Shown here: in pieces, positions 48,501-59,800 of the stretch
Numbering within the stretch: the stretch's first letter is position 1
How the letters are laid out: each line of letters opens with the position of its first letter
Assembly: GCF_027580225.2 (NCBI RefSeq)
Contig: NC_073340.2
Location: 37,112,001-37,176,000, forward strand
Reading direction: 5' to 3'
Length of the DNA: 64,000 bases
Source of the DNA: Misgurnus anguillicaudatus
Taxonomy: Eukaryota; Chordata; Actinopteri; Cypriniformes; Cobitidae
Notes under the pieces: generated by a model
The model's input: only the letters and a program-made list of their open reading frames with translations
The model's database searches: none
What the model was told of the DNA's origin: nothing
Translations under genes and position numbers: made by a program

Positions 48501-51500
48501 TCCTGCTAATGTAATGCATATGAAGTAACCGTTTTATAAACGCAATAAACCCTCGAAGCCTTGGGTCACCAGTGCCGCTTCGCGTCGTGCCTAACAACGC
48601 CCCTTAGCTGTTATAAAATGCACTGGTAACCCACTGCTTCTTGGGGTTTATTGCTTTATTTTAATCTCATAATTTCGACTTTTTATTTAATAATTTTGAC
48701 TTTTAACTCTTTCCCCGCCAGCGTTTTAAAAAAAAAATTGCCAGCCAGCGGCAGCATTTTTTATGATTTTCACAAACGTTTAACGGCTTTCAGAAAATGT
48801 TTTCTTTAAATATTAAAACATACAATATATCAAATAAAAGAACAGACCCTTTGCTTTTGAACAAAAAAACCTGTTCCTGTACCTTCATTTGTTCTCTTTA
48901 TATCACTTTTATCACTCACTCAAATATGGGTAGGTTTTAAAAAAAACAAAATTTTGAGCAAAAAGCTGAAATAATTAAATTTTTGTTAAAACTTCTAATA
49001 GAGATCCAATTCAGAGTGATGATCAAAACATGCTGTGTCTTAACTGTTTGACGTGAGCGGTTGCTTCGGGTTGTTTAAGTTGGGTTTAGAGCGCCATCTG
49101 GTGGATAACAGCGGTATTGTGGATTGCCAGAAAAACTCGTCATTGGCAGGGAAGTGTTTTGTCTTAATTGACGAGATAACTCGTCAATGGCGGGGAAAGA
49201 GTTAAAGTCATAGTTTTTATCTCATAATTATGATTTATCAGAGCATGATTTTTTTCTTATGTGGTGGAAATGGACTTCTATAATCAACAAATAACCACGA
49301 GCTGGAATTCGAACTCGCGTCACCGAAAGTGCAAAAGCACCGACAGGTGTCTGTATTTTTGTCCAAATTCTTGATCTTTGTACAGCCCCTTTGGGCAACA
49401 ATGGTTTCACTGAACTGATCTGTGATATATAAATAAAATAAAATTACCCTTTTAGTATGAAGCTTATGTTCAACAATAAGGTTATTGGGTTTTACTGTAT
49501 ATGGTTCTTCATTGAACCATATAGCCAATAATAGTTCTTCTGTGTGTTTATAGAGCACTTTCATTTTTAATGGTGTATTTCTAAAGTGGTGTTTTAAAAA
49601 TGCAAGGTGCAATGAAACAGCTTGTCACTTGGGATTGGAGTTTAAAAAACTTTTTGGTACATAAAATGACAGTCTAATCCCAAACCCAAGCAACAATGGT
49701 TTAAAAAAATTGAGACACCAAAACATAAAACAACACGAAAAAATGCACCGTATTAAGTGAAGGGAAATGAATTTGGTGTATGCATTGCACAACTTTTCAC
49801 ACTGTGTGCTATTTATAATTCATGAGAATGGGTTGATTTTAACTCAATGACAATTTATTATTCAAATCTTATCAGTTAACAGTTAACGTTCGTTTAACAA
49901 GCTGCGGTTGTCGATCGGAAAAAATTAACTGAAATGAACATCCCTTATGAAATTAACACAGAAGCAGAAGTTTCCAAACAAAGCCGCATGGTTACATTAT
50001 AGTTTTATCATGCAGAGATATTATTGCAAATTCCCATTATAGCTTGGAAAAGTAGGAATCTGAATTTTAAGCCCAATCCAGCCATGTGAAACTTGAAATG
50101 AAACCCAAGCATTTCCTTCACCTCTAATTGTTGCACAAACAGCATCGGAGATCCGACCATGACCGCTGCTATCCACACCAGCCCTGCATGAATATCATAC
50201 AGAAATCAAATCATTTCTTCTTTCTGTTTGTGATGAGTGTGAAAGAATTATACAGGAAATACAACACTGCATACATCATAATGTATTGATGTAATGTTTG
50301 TTTCTGTATTGACATCTGCTTAATTTGGTTTGTGTTACCAAATGATAAACTTGTGTTCGACAAAAATAAAAAACTGTCTACCAGGAATGATGATGACCTC
50401 ACCTAACGTTTTGTATGCGCGTTTAGGAGTGTACTGCCTTTTCATTTTGAGAGGATAAACGATGCCCTGATATCTCTCGATGGCGATACAGGTCATGGTG
50501 AGGATGCCTGTCACAATGGCTGTTGTCTGTACAAAAGGAACCGTCTTACACACCAGAACACCTGCACACAAAAACAAATATGATGATTGATAAGTCTGAT
50601 AAATACAGTATATCGTTCTGTCAGTACTAGTAGAGACATTTAAAAACTCTCAGGTGACAGCAAGATGATTTTGTCATTATATAAATCTCTATTATTTTGA
50701 TGGCACAGTTTTTATCCACACTGGCAGAATCTCAAATGGTCAATTAGAAATAGTTTGCAGCTACAACAACATCATTCATCAAAGTGATTTATTGCAGATC
50801 ATAAGTGTGTCCAGAGAGACGAACAGCGCTGTTGAGGTTAACTGAGTTGTTTTTTGAGAGCTGGCAGGCGTTGAATCACCTCAGCTGTGCACTTACAGGC
50901 TGTCAGAGCTGCGCATCAGCATCACCGACGGCCCCTGTTGCTCATCACTTCTCATTGAAAATAATTGGCTGCTGGTTGTTTCGGTGATGTACATTGTGAA
51001 TGCGCCTCTGGACGGTTTGTTAGGATCAAGCATGTTTATAATGCATAATGACGAGTGTCTATCTTACGCATGCATTATAATATAGTCTAGTGCAAAGATA
51101 TACAATATTTACATAAAACCTTCTGGGGTTTATTTCTCTCCCAGTAAACCTCATGCTCACGTTCGCATAATTAGAACCAACTTTATATGCAATGAAATCT
51201 CAGAGGTAAATGACAGCAATCTGATGTTACCATGGTACAGAAGGTAACTTTCTGTAGAATAATACACACAAGGTACCACGTCCTGTTGTTATTTTTAAAA
51301 TTAACTATTGAAGAGTTTGTACTTAAGTATATGACAATATTTGACAAATTATAATGTTATTTTTTTAACAATGCCTAAACTCTGGGACAAATAAACATGA
51401 GGTACAGGAGCATTTATTTGACTTGATTTAAGTACACTTTTTAAAAATAAAAGGGCTATAAAGGGTTCTTTAAAAAACATTTGGTTCCCCAAAGAACCTT

Positions 51501-53443
51501 TCGGTTAAAAAAAAATCTGACTTTTCCATGTTTGAGTGCTATAATTGGGTCCTAGAAAACATAAAAATAGAAAAAAACAGTAACTTTGTTTTGGTAAACC
51601 ATTTTCTGCAAACATGTGAAAAAACAAGTTGTTCAGATTTCGTCTGTTTTGTGAACGAAATCAAGTCCTATCAAGTCCAATTACCATAGAACCGCCCCCT
51701 TAATCTGCACTATCCAACCATGGCACTTAGTGCAGAGAGAGAGAGAGAGAAAATAATAGACCGCACAATTGAGTTTCAATTTCAACAAACCTCCATTATG
51801 GTGATCAGTGTTTGCATTTCTTCAGCTCATTTGCATTTTAAAGGACACACCCATAAATGGCACATTTTTGCTCACACCTTCAAAGTGGCAATTTTAATAT
51901 GTTATAATCAATCATCTGTAGCTAAACCTTCACATGTACTATGGGGACAACCAAAAAATCTCATAATATGACCCCTTTAAAAACATTTCTTTCTTAACTT
52001 TTTATATTATCTGTAAAACCCTTTCCACTATTTTGTGTATAAGTTATAGGTGCTTTTAGATTTTTATGTTACCTTCAGTAGTCTGGACTTATGACAAATG
52101 AGTTTTAAATATTTAATATAAAAAAGAGTATATCATTACTTTCAGATGAAGTGCCCTAGGGGAACATAGACAGTTCCCCATTATTTATATATATGACTTT
52201 TTCTTGATAGCCTGCTGTGTGCAAGAAGTGTGCAACACAATGAATTATACAAAATAAACCCACAATTCCTACATTGCAACTAGTACTTGGGAAGATAAAC
52301 ATGTATGTATTTAACAATATTTAAGTATCTTTATCATACTTAACATGAGCATTATTAACATGTTTGAAGGCATAAATGTCATACATTGTGTGCACGTTTC
52401 AATTTAATATTACACAATGAATAATAGCATGTCTTTTGCAAGAATATCTTTACAGTAAGAAACAAGTAATTTTATGATTAATACTAAATTAATCTTAGTC
52501 ACATTTAATGCCAACTGTTTATAGTGTCCAAGAGCTGGTGAAGTAAACTAAATATTAATGTCATATCTGAAAATACAAAGAGTACTGAGCACAAAAATTG
52601 TTTTCTGAGACTTTTTTCCTCTGACGTCTGACTGGTTGAGGATGTTCAGTAGTTTGTCTTACCTTCTTCAAACTCATCATCATCTCTCCTTTCTGCTTCC
52701 CTTTCCCAAAACATTTCTGATGTCCATTTTACATGAGCCAGTAGGGATAGATAGAGTCAAAATAAGATTATCTTAATTATTTAGAAACTTATTTTAGTTT
52801 GGTTGTGGTTTCATACGCTAACTCAATCTCGCGCGCAAGCTGTGAGCGGCTGCAGAAAGAAAACAAACAGACGCGCGCGGACATGGATTTCAGCGTGCAC
52901 GTCGCTTTTACAAGAGTGAATTGTGTAACTAATTTGCATATACAGTACATCCGTTTTTGCGCGATTACTGTCAATTAAACTGCTAAAAAAAGGTGTGTAG
53001 CGTACGTGCGCCAATGGGCATTGTAGTGCGCTACTGTACGTGTTCAATGTTAATGTTTACTATGCATGTCAGTGAATCTCACCTCCCAGCCACTCTGAAG
53101 AGATGTTTTGCAGGAGTGTGAATGGGATACAGAAGAATGTGATGAGCAGATCGCTGACCGCCAGAGAGCAGATGAACACATTCGTGGCTGTTTGCGTCGC
53201 GCCTTTACGCACCACGATATAAACCACCAAACTGTTCCCAACCAACGCCAGAACAAAAATAATCACATACATCACGACAAACGTGGTTTTAACTCCAGTT
53301 GGGAGTTCGGGGATGTAAACCAGAGGCTGAATGTTGTAGGTGTGAATGAATTCCTGTCGGGAGAGGTTATAATACTCCAGGAGTTTCTGGAGAACCTCAG
53401 GAGTGATCTGCGTGGTGGCAGTCATCTCTGTGGACGAGGACAT
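39138..53443 (-). CDS. qrfpr: QRFP (26RFa) receptor-like GPCR, six exons
   Basis: Plasma-membrane rhodopsin-family receptor for pyroglutamylated RFamide peptide (Gq/Gi coupling, feeding and arousal in vertebrates; known for the family). Exons on the minus strand: 53443-53083, 50561-50403, 50183-50122, 46660-46425, 45087-44990, 39550-39138. All have GT-AG junctions and consistent phases; 442 codons plus stop, against about 431 in human. Seen: an extracellular N terminus with an NLS glycosylation site at residue 26 and the QRFPR signature QEFIHTYNIQPLVYIPELP; TM1 about 53-77 (GN); TM2 with LAVSD at 94-98; Cys125 before TM3; ERY at 149-151; a CC pair in loop 2 after KYDFLYDLHHV; KKKKRAVKMM then CWAPFH in TM6; NPIVYAFMNENFKKN in TM7/helix 8. 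These motifs exclude the related NPFF receptors. Linkage to genes from human 10q22 suggests a paralogue of human QRFPR rather than its direct orthologue. Confidence 0.92.
39749..42510. repeat. two tandem 1.37-kb repeat copies
   Basis: Copy 1 is about 39749-41116 and copy 2 about 41117-42510, offset 1368 bases and roughly 95% identical. Each starts with a foldback (CTCTATATCATCACGGCTGT … ACAGCCGTGATGATATAGAG) and carries an inverted pair TTATACAACAGTTC / GAACTGTTGTATAA bounding the rest. Open frames of 66-107 codons in each copy lack any known motif and differ in length, so they are not called as genes. Copy 2 has a GT run at 42307-42333 and an AT run at its end. Confidence 0.88.
42510..42550. 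repeat. (AT)n microsatellite
   Basis: About 20 TA dinucleotides at the end of the second 1.37-kb copy, growing from the TATAAATATAT seen at the end of copy 1. Confidence 0.93.
42715..42905. repeat. CCATGGTT palindrome cluster (MITE)
   Basis: Four to five ACCATGGTT or CATGGTTACT motifs in alternating orientation with TAGTAAAATAACCATGG spacing, forming an imperfect foldback typical of a fish MITE. Confidence 0.7.
43380..43497 (+). repeat. 3' end of a retroelement (LINE/SINE tail)
   Basis: Ends ACTGTAAAGCTGCTTTGGAA, AAAAGCGCTATATAAATAAT then (GAATT)n. This matches the tail shared by several fish LINE/SINE families as I recall them and resembles the AAAGCG…CTATATAAAATAA tail of the L2 at 31690-31730. 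Confidence 0.65.
44025..44438. mobile_element. hAT-type MITE, 414 bp, TSD TTTATGAC
   Basis: Inverted ends CAGTGTTGAGGGTAAC and GTAACTTTCCCCAACACTG. A perfect 8-bp target duplication TTTATGAC lies at 44017-44024 and 44439-44446. The interior is rich in AAAGTAACGCATTAC motifs in both orientations. This is a widespread vertebrate/fish hAT MITE type. Confidence 0.93.
44960..45021 (-). repeat. qrfpr: 24-bp exon segment duplicated past a qrfpr donor
   Basis: 44998-45021, inside exon 45087-44990 and coding FHIVHMLF, is repeated exactly at 44960-44983, starting six intronic bases after the exon end. The offset is 38 bases. The second copy is followed by TGACAAACA rather than the donor, so only one splice donor is present. 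Confidence 0.93.
45690..46005 (-). repeat. diverged tandem duplication, about 170 bp
   Basis: About 45690-45840 and 45860-46005 share TAAATGAGTGTAAAAA, TTAATGATGAATGATSTGTATT, TCACGTTAGCA/TCATGTTAGCA and ATGTTGCAC/ATGCTGCAC in the same order. Part of a larger interspersed repeat (about 45330-46140) with GAGTCGATTCTGAATCGCTG at one end. Confidence 0.65.
46661..47470. other. qrfpr intron, no recognised feature
   Basis: Sequence upstream (gene sense) of exon 46660-46425, without bounded repeats or conserved frames. Confidence 0.5.
48542..48654. repeat. foldback hairpin with GC-rich apex
   Basis: GCAATAAACCCTCGAAGCCT pairs with GGTTTATTGC-ended 48620-48654 (CACTGGTAACCC…GGGGTTTATTGC). The apex GCCGCTTCGCGTCGTGCC is nearly the apex of the unrelated-stem hairpin at 2812-2951. 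Confidence 0.75.
48703..49205. mobile_element. MITE with 18-bp inverted ends, TTAA flanks
   Basis: The left end TTAACTCTTTCCCCGCCA and right end TGGCGGGGAAAGAGTTAA are perfect inverses; TTAA may be the target duplication. An ACGAGTT/AACTCGTCA inverted motif lies inside the right end. Confidence 0.85.
49236..50121. other. qrfpr intron, no bounded element
   Basis: Contains a tRNA-B-box-like string on the minus strand (AGTTCGAATTC, about 49305-49315) but no matching A box, so it is not called as a tRNA or SINE. The rest is AT-rich. Confidence 0.45.
50562..51504. other. qrfpr first intron, no recognised feature
   Basis: Proximal part of the intron upstream of exon 50561-50403. No repeats with clear ends. 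Confidence 0.5.
51505..51979. mobile_element. MITE, AAAGGGGACAT family, copy 1
   Basis: Shares CATGTTTGAGTGCTATAATT, AATCTGCACTATCCAACCA, AGCTCATTTGCATTTTAAAG and the ATATGACCCCTTTAA end with 55022-55440 and, inverted, 61111-61500. About 400-470 bp, non-coding. Lies in qrfpr intron 1. Confidence 0.8.
52150..52990. mobile_element. decayed relative of the 15922-17465 hAT
   Basis: Ordered similarity to 16420-17390: GATAGCCTGCTGTGTGCAAG, AATATTTAAGTATC, TTATTAACATGTTTGAAGGC, CATTTCTGATGTC, GCATATACAGTACATCCGTT. It lacks the CAGGGGCG ends and the two hairpins found in the other copy. The outer TIRs are not recognisable. Confidence 0.75.
53083..53443 (-). CDS. qrfpr: qrfpr exon 1 (start codon, N terminus, TM1-TM2)
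   Basis: ATG is at 53443-53441. It is the first Met before the conserved ITPEVLQKLLEYYNLSRQEF region and has a second Met six residues downstream. The exon ends within the glycine of EWLGG at a gtgaga donor. The following 2.5-kb intron holds a copy of a MITE (51505-51979) and a decayed hAT relative (52150-52990). Confidence 0.92.
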
Positions 53444-55021
53444 GACGCTTTGTCGATAATTCTTTAATTCGAGGACAAATGAAGAGTAAATTAATCCAGT
53501 TTAACGTTATCCAGCTGGTGTAATCGCTGCTTCTCTCTGTGGATGATCTGCTGGTGCGCGCGCTCCAGTGTAGGATGTACCTACCTGTAGGGTGTGTTCG
53601 AGTGCGCGGATGCTAGTGCGCACTACAGTGAGACGCTGTGTGAAAACTCTTTCTCATAATAAGTGACTTAATCTTTAAATGCTGAGGAAATGTTCTGGAA
53701 ATGTTCAAACTAAATATTACACCAGCCTGTTTATTTGACATGTAGTTTATTTAGTCTAGAACGTTTGTCATTTTTGCCACAAAACGGCAAGGTCTAAAAT
53801 AGAAGCTTGATCTCGTTTGTAATTACTGATCATCATCTTGACATGAACCTGTGTAAATATTTTGTTGGTAAATGCTGTGAATACTAATATAAAAATTGAA
53901 AATATATTAAAAACCATTATACAGGTTTATGTGCATGATGTTGTTTTGGCACTAGACATTTGATATTTTAGCTACTGGTTTAAGTTGATCCTCCCATGCC
54001 TGACCAGTAAAGACCAGCTAAAAAGAGATTAAAACCCCTTTAAAGGTGCCAAAGAATGCATGTTAATAATCTGTTAAATTATTCGCTGATATCTACACAG
54101 AAGGTTTGTGTCTTTATTAAGTGCAAAAATGATCCAGAGTCAGTTTTACATGTCTATTTACAACCCTAGGATTTGTCTTTAGAATGAAATGATCTATTAT
54201 TACCTTATTTGAAAGGGTCATGAATAATAATGTTGGGCTCTGCTCTGATTGGCGGTTTCACTTTCAGTAGCTCTGTGTGTGTGTAAACAGATCTTATGTT
54301 TGAGTCTGTTTCAGATTTTGAGGAATAATTAATTGTTTGGAGATTGTTAATGGACGTTTCTGAGTGATAAGTTTTTTTTTTTTTTTTCAGTATGGACCTG
54401 CAAAACGTAACTGTAACGTTAATAGTAGAACTTCAGCCTAAACGTTAGCATATAGCATTAACTAGCATGTAGCGCTAAGGCTGGCTTCAGCAGTGCATAT
54501 GTGTAGCTTGAGCATTTGCCACACGTGGCCATCGTGCTTTCACATTGGCTGCATTTGTAACGCGTACTGTGGAGTTTACCATCAGTATAAAAATCTCAGA
54601 TTACTTTATTTTACATGCATTTTTGAGCGAAACCTCTTCAATATGCTTTTTGACTGTCAGTGTAATTTATATAACTGTGATTTGTTTAATCCACATTGTT
54701 TTCCTACTGTTTTGGTCTGTGTAATGACAAATATAGACACAATACACAATTATAGACATAAAAAGCCCATGGCACATTATTAAATCTGTTTCTTTGAAGT
54801 TTACGATATAAGAAAAGATTTCACTTAGTGATTGACAGCATGATACAATTAATCGAGTTTTCCTTCAACAGTATAAGCATAAGATTTAGATTTATAGATG
54901 TATCTGGTTTTCTGAAGGTTATTAAGATATATGAGGATTCATTTAGTGCTGGGCAAAAGCTGAATGACAGCATAGTCTTCTTACAACAGTGTGTTTTTAA
55001 ATATTTTATTGCTTTCTTTTA
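53444..55021. other. qrfpr upstream region
   Basis: Intergenic between divergent qrfpr and tbata. The first 200 bases upstream of the qrfpr ATG are GC-richer with GCGCGCGCTCCAGTG and GTGCGCGGATGC, a plausible promoter zone, but no TATA element can be placed with confidence. The rest is AT-rich; GGCTGGCTTCAGCAGTGC at 54479 is weakly inverse to TGAAACCAGCCC at 55730, possibly an old TIR element around the MITE at 55022. Confidence 0.4.
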
Positions 55022-55440
55022 AAAGGGGACATATCCTGAAAATCTGATTTTATCCATGTTTAAGTGCTATAATTGGGTCTTCAGTGCTTCTATCAACCTA
55101 GAAATGTGAAAAAGATCAACCAAGTAACTTAGTTTTGGTAACATGCAAACATGCAAAAAAAATAGGTCATTGAAATTTTGCTCCCCTTGTGATGTCAGAA
55201 GGGGATCTCATTATAATAATACCACCCCTTAATCTGCACTATCCAACCACAGCACTGACATTCAGTGCAGAGATCAGCTCATTTGCATTTTAAAGGACAC
55301 ACACAAAAACGGCACATTTCTCCTCACAACTACAAAGTGTCAATTTTAACATCTTATAATAAATTATCTATATGATATTTATGGTTTAAAACTTCCCATA
55401 TGTACTCTGGGGACACCAAAGTTGCTCAAAGTCATGATTG
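55022..55440. mobile_element. MITE, AAAGGGGACAT family, copy 2
   Basis: Starts AAAAGGGGACATATCCTGAA; internal landmarks as in copy 1 (CTGCACTATCCAACCACAGC, CAGCTCATTTGCATTTTAAA). Lies in the qrfpr-tbata intergenic region. Confidence 0.82.
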
Positions 55441-56430
55441 TTTCAAACACACTTGGCATCACATTCATGATTTTATGGTAAAATGACACTTTTTCGAGTC
55501 ATTCCACGAGCATTTAAGCCATAAACAAAGCACTGTCACTTTAATTGAGCATGAGCAGCGCAGAAAAAATAGAGCAGATAGTGAAACGATTGCAGCACTG
55601 CTGCTTCAGCGACGCTCCTGCTATTTGGACATGCGCTGCTCACACGTGCGGTGTGCATGCTCTTACTTTTAAACATGGGTGCAAAAAAAACCCCCACACA
55701 CTGCTTACACGCTGCTCACGCTTGCAGTATGAAACCAGCCCAACTTTGTTTTTTATCATTGTAACAACATTGTAATTAATTTAATGTGTCATTTAATATT
55801 GGGGTGTTCATCTGGACTGTAACGTCACAGTTGATGTTATGTTGAGATTGCTGTGTTTTCCAGCTGTCTTTTCAGGTTTACATAAGAAGGAGGAAACAAT
55901 CGTGTTGAGGCTCATGATATCTCATTACTATGTACACAACTCTTATGATTCATCTGTGTCTATAAATACAGTTTTACATTCTACCGCACCTTTAAATCCA
56001 ACCTGCTACCCAGCAGGAACACAGAACATATAAATAAAGAGCACAAGATTTCTGCCCTTTCTGCTCTAACAACAACAAAAGAATTGGGACGGCAATTTGA
56101 ACATGAAGTGTGCACAAAGCAGTGTATTTCAAAGGAGATAGAAATGTGTGTAACCTATTAGATCAGCTAGGTTTCAGCAATTGCTTCTCAATGTGAAGTG
56201 GATCACACATCATCTTTTATTATACCGAGCAATTTGCATTCAGACCTTGACTGATTCTCAGCCTCATTACCATAAAGTATGTGCATGAAGTCACACACAC
56301 AAATCATTTGATCAATAACACACAACAACATTAACTCATGTAAGTTCAGCTTTTTGAGTGAGTTTTCTTTTACTTTAATGTAAAGTATGTTTTATAATTA
56401 TGTAATTAAAGGGTTAATTTAGATGAATTA
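55441..56430. other. tbata upstream region, nothing bounded
   Basis: AT-rich intergenic DNA with no conserved frame. Contains the right side of the possible weak TIR pair noted for 53444-55021. Confidence 0.4.
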
Positions 56431-56586
56431 ATGTCCAGTAATATTGAATTAAATACAGTAATGAAAGATGAGTACGGGGTGTTTTTGGCACCCGCTGTCT
56501 CTGCTGGTGGAGATTTAGTGCCGTATTGTTCTGGGTTTCCAAGCAACTACAGCAAACATCACACACACAGAGAGAGAAAGAAAGAG
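56431..56586 (+). CDS. possible upstream exon of tbata (coding or 5' UTR)
   Basis: An ATG at 56431 opens 52 codons that end exactly at a good donor (AGAG|gtgagc) in phase 0, matching the phase-0 acceptor at 56874 of the first certain tbata exon. It could add a novel N terminus, or be untranslated leader. The peptide (MSSNIELNTVMKDEYGVFL…) resembles nothing I recognise, and an open frame of this size is not rare by chance, so coding status is uncertain. Confidence 0.35.
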
Positions 56587-56876
56587 GTGAGCGCTGTATT
56601 TACTGTACTTTTAAATTAGTTACATTTCACATTAAACATGCATTAATCCATGAATGAAGAGTTAAGATTATTTTATTGTAAAACATCTTGATGATTGATG
56701 AGGTTTTGTCTGGAGAAGCAGAGGGTCTCCTGTTGCGTTAAATAAAAAGTAAAGCATCTAAAAGTGTCACATACTGATGTTTTATTTCAAGTTTGTTAAG
56801 TCGTTGCACCGTATGCCATAATGAAGTTGGTGGTAATTAGAATAATTGTTTCATGACTTTACATTTTTTCAAGATC

Positions 56877-59800
56877 ATGGAGAGGTTAGATGAGCGTGTG
56901 GGTGACGGTCCGTCCAGGACGGGTGTACAGATGAGCTCTGATTCTGCACACAGTAAGAGCACATGGGAGAATTCACCTTGTGAGACCCCGGGCACGAACA
57001 GGAGCATGACCAGAGGCAGTCACCGCTTCGGCTCACTGAGTCATCATTCATTCTTCTCCAGACACAATCCTCATCCACACAGAGTCAAACATATAGAAGG
57101 TGAAGCACAACTACACACATATTAAACCTTCAGCTCCTCACACGAGATTCGTGAGGTGTAAAATACAAAACTTGTGTTGCTTCATGAAATGAAAAGACTG
57201 TTCAGTTGCGTAATAATGTTTTCACATCTGGTTATCTTATAGTAGGGCTAGTCAACTGGGGCCCGCGGGCCAAATGCGGCCCTCCAATCATCTTAATCCG
57301 GCCCGCCGCTCATCTTTGTCAATCAATTTGTTAAAATCAGCCTGGTTACTTTTACCTTTCCACTGTACATGACAAATGATGGACAAAAAACATATAAGTA
57401 TAAATACATGCGTAGATTAAAGGCTCTTGCATTGACACAAATTTACGATTAAACTGAAATTTCATTACGACTGCCACTAGTAGGCAAACTCCGACCATCA
57501 TCTTTGGATGTAGTTTACAATTGAAAAGCGATTCATGAACATGAAGTGCAATTTTAGTCATTATGAGAAGAAGACTGACGATATTTTGTGAATACTTTAA
57601 ATATAATTACAGTTATAAACAAAAGAAATGTAACCCCTTCAGACCCTGTGTCCACTGGAATGTACATCACATGTTTTGTGGTTCAAACCAATGAAAATTC
57701 TGATCAACCAATCAAAATAAGGCACACTGATTATATATAATAATAGGTCAAAGTAAAAAATATATATATAAGGTAAAAATAGGGGTAAAAGTTTGGCCCG
57801 CATCATATTTACAATTTTAAAATCTGGCCCTTGAAGAAGAGCTGAAATTTGATTTTAAAGAGAACTGTTTTTCATAAACTAAAAATAAAAATAGTTTATT
57901 CTCTAAAGCAGGGGTCTTCAACTACTCTTCTTTGAGGGCCAGATTTAAAGTTGCAAATATAACGCGGGCCAAACTTTTACCCGTACTCTTATATATTTTT
58001 TTACTTTTATCTATTAAATATATATTATTATTATATATGTTATAACTTATGTTGTTTTTGTTAATTTTTGTTATAGGGCATATATAAAAAAACATGCATT
58101 TTCAAAAAAGATTCTCATCTTGTATTCAGTATTTTGCCTTTTAATTACTGAAAACTCCTTATTTATTTTTATTTTTTAAAACAATTGCAGTTTAACATTA
58201 CAAGAGCCAAATTTTAATAGGTCAACTATGAACATTGCACAAAAAAGTGCAAGTGTAAATAATCAACACATGTATTTATGTACAGCACTAACTGTAATGC
58301 ACAGCTCTTATTTTGTTTATAAATGTTTAACTTTTATAAATTGTTTCATTCAAATATTCACAACATATATCCATAAGAGTCTTCTCCTAATGACTAAAAT
58401 TGCACTTTATGATTTCTCTTTTAATATTTTAAAGATATATAGGCTAAACCGCCTTTTCATTTTACACTACATTCAGACACGACTGTCAGAGTTCGCCCCC
58501 TAGTGGCAGTCGTAATGAAATTTTAATTTAATTGTAAATCTGTGTCAACATGAGAGAGAAGCTCATTCCAGCCTTTAATCTATGAATATATTTATACTTA
58601 AATATGGTTGACACCCCACACAGCCCCTTTCTGAAGTGGAAAGGTGTCTTTACAGTAACCACAGTGATTTTAAATCAGACAAAGATGAGTGGAGGGCCGC
58701 ATTTGGCCCGCAGGCCACTATTGACTAGCCCTGCCCTAAAGTGTGTTAAACAAAATGTGGGGTAATATTTCAGTTTTGTTACCAACTTTTTTATAATTTT
58801 ATTTAACTTATAATAAAGATATTAACATAAAATTACCACTTCTTCCGCAGATGATTGAGTCTAATGTGAATGTGACTTCCTTACACTTACAGTAATAAGA
58901 TAAAGTGTGAATACTGTACATCCCGGTTTTATTTTAAGAATCTGCCCACAACTTACTTATTTAAAGACATCACATGCTATTAAGACAGCGGTGAAGTTGT
59001 GCATGCAGTACAGTGAATGTAACCTTCACAGGAATCCACGCAAAACTTTGATGTTATGAGTTATGAGTGTAATGTTGCTGTGGGTCACAGGTGGGTTATT
59101 GTTGATTGACAGTTGTAGGAAAACACCGTATGAGGAATTCAAACCTTCACACTTTCTCCTCACTGTTTGATGTCCTCCAACAATAACCTGCCATCATTTT
59201 CTTCAGTTTTCCGTCAGAACTGTGTTTGAATCAAACTTTGAATTCTCGATGAGGACAGAAGAAAGATTCACTCACAGCAGGCGATCAGTGCAGTTTGTTG
59301 CTGCGGGGTGGGAGCAGCTTTTTATCAGACCATGAATGCAGACGAGTCGAGCAGGTTCCCCTGTGGTTCCCCCCTAAATCCCAGAAACAGAGAAACATTC
59401 CTACATCACACAGAGTTCTGACGCTCTTTTATTTCTCTACTGTAGGTCTGAATGGCAAGCCGGTGTGTATGGTAAATGATGACTGGTACGGCTATACCCC
59501 TCTCTATCCACATCCACTCATCAAGAGTCAGATACCTGTGAGCCGTTCCTCAGAGTTCCTCACACCTAACATGAGCTCAGATAGCTCTGGACAACGTGCG
59601 GGTACGTTACATTACAGTATAAACACACTACATGACCACGCTTTAAACACCAGTCAACATGCCGAACAAACCTTCTGAATACTAGAATAATAATAAAATC
59701 AAAATTATCTAAGAAAGAACAACTCTGACTGCTAGAAGATTTTTATTGTAATAAATTATTGAATTATTTTCATCTTCAGTTTAATTCTTAATGTCTCTTT

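Larger units (their letters stand above)
47475..49235. repeat. TCATAATTATGAGATAAAAAGT repeats split by two MITEs
   Basis: Short degenerate units (TCATAATTATGAGATAAAAA) occur at 47475-47590, 48655-48702 and 49206-49235. The two gaps are filled by a 1.07-kb element (47587-48654) and a TTAA-flanked MITE (48703-49205), so one AT-rich array received at least two insertions. Confidence 0.7.

Noticed and set aside
49293..49360. tRNA-like sequence on the minus strand (AGTTCGAATTC B-box)
   Set aside because: No A box at the right distance, and the acceptor and anticodon stems do not pair well. At most a decayed SINE head.
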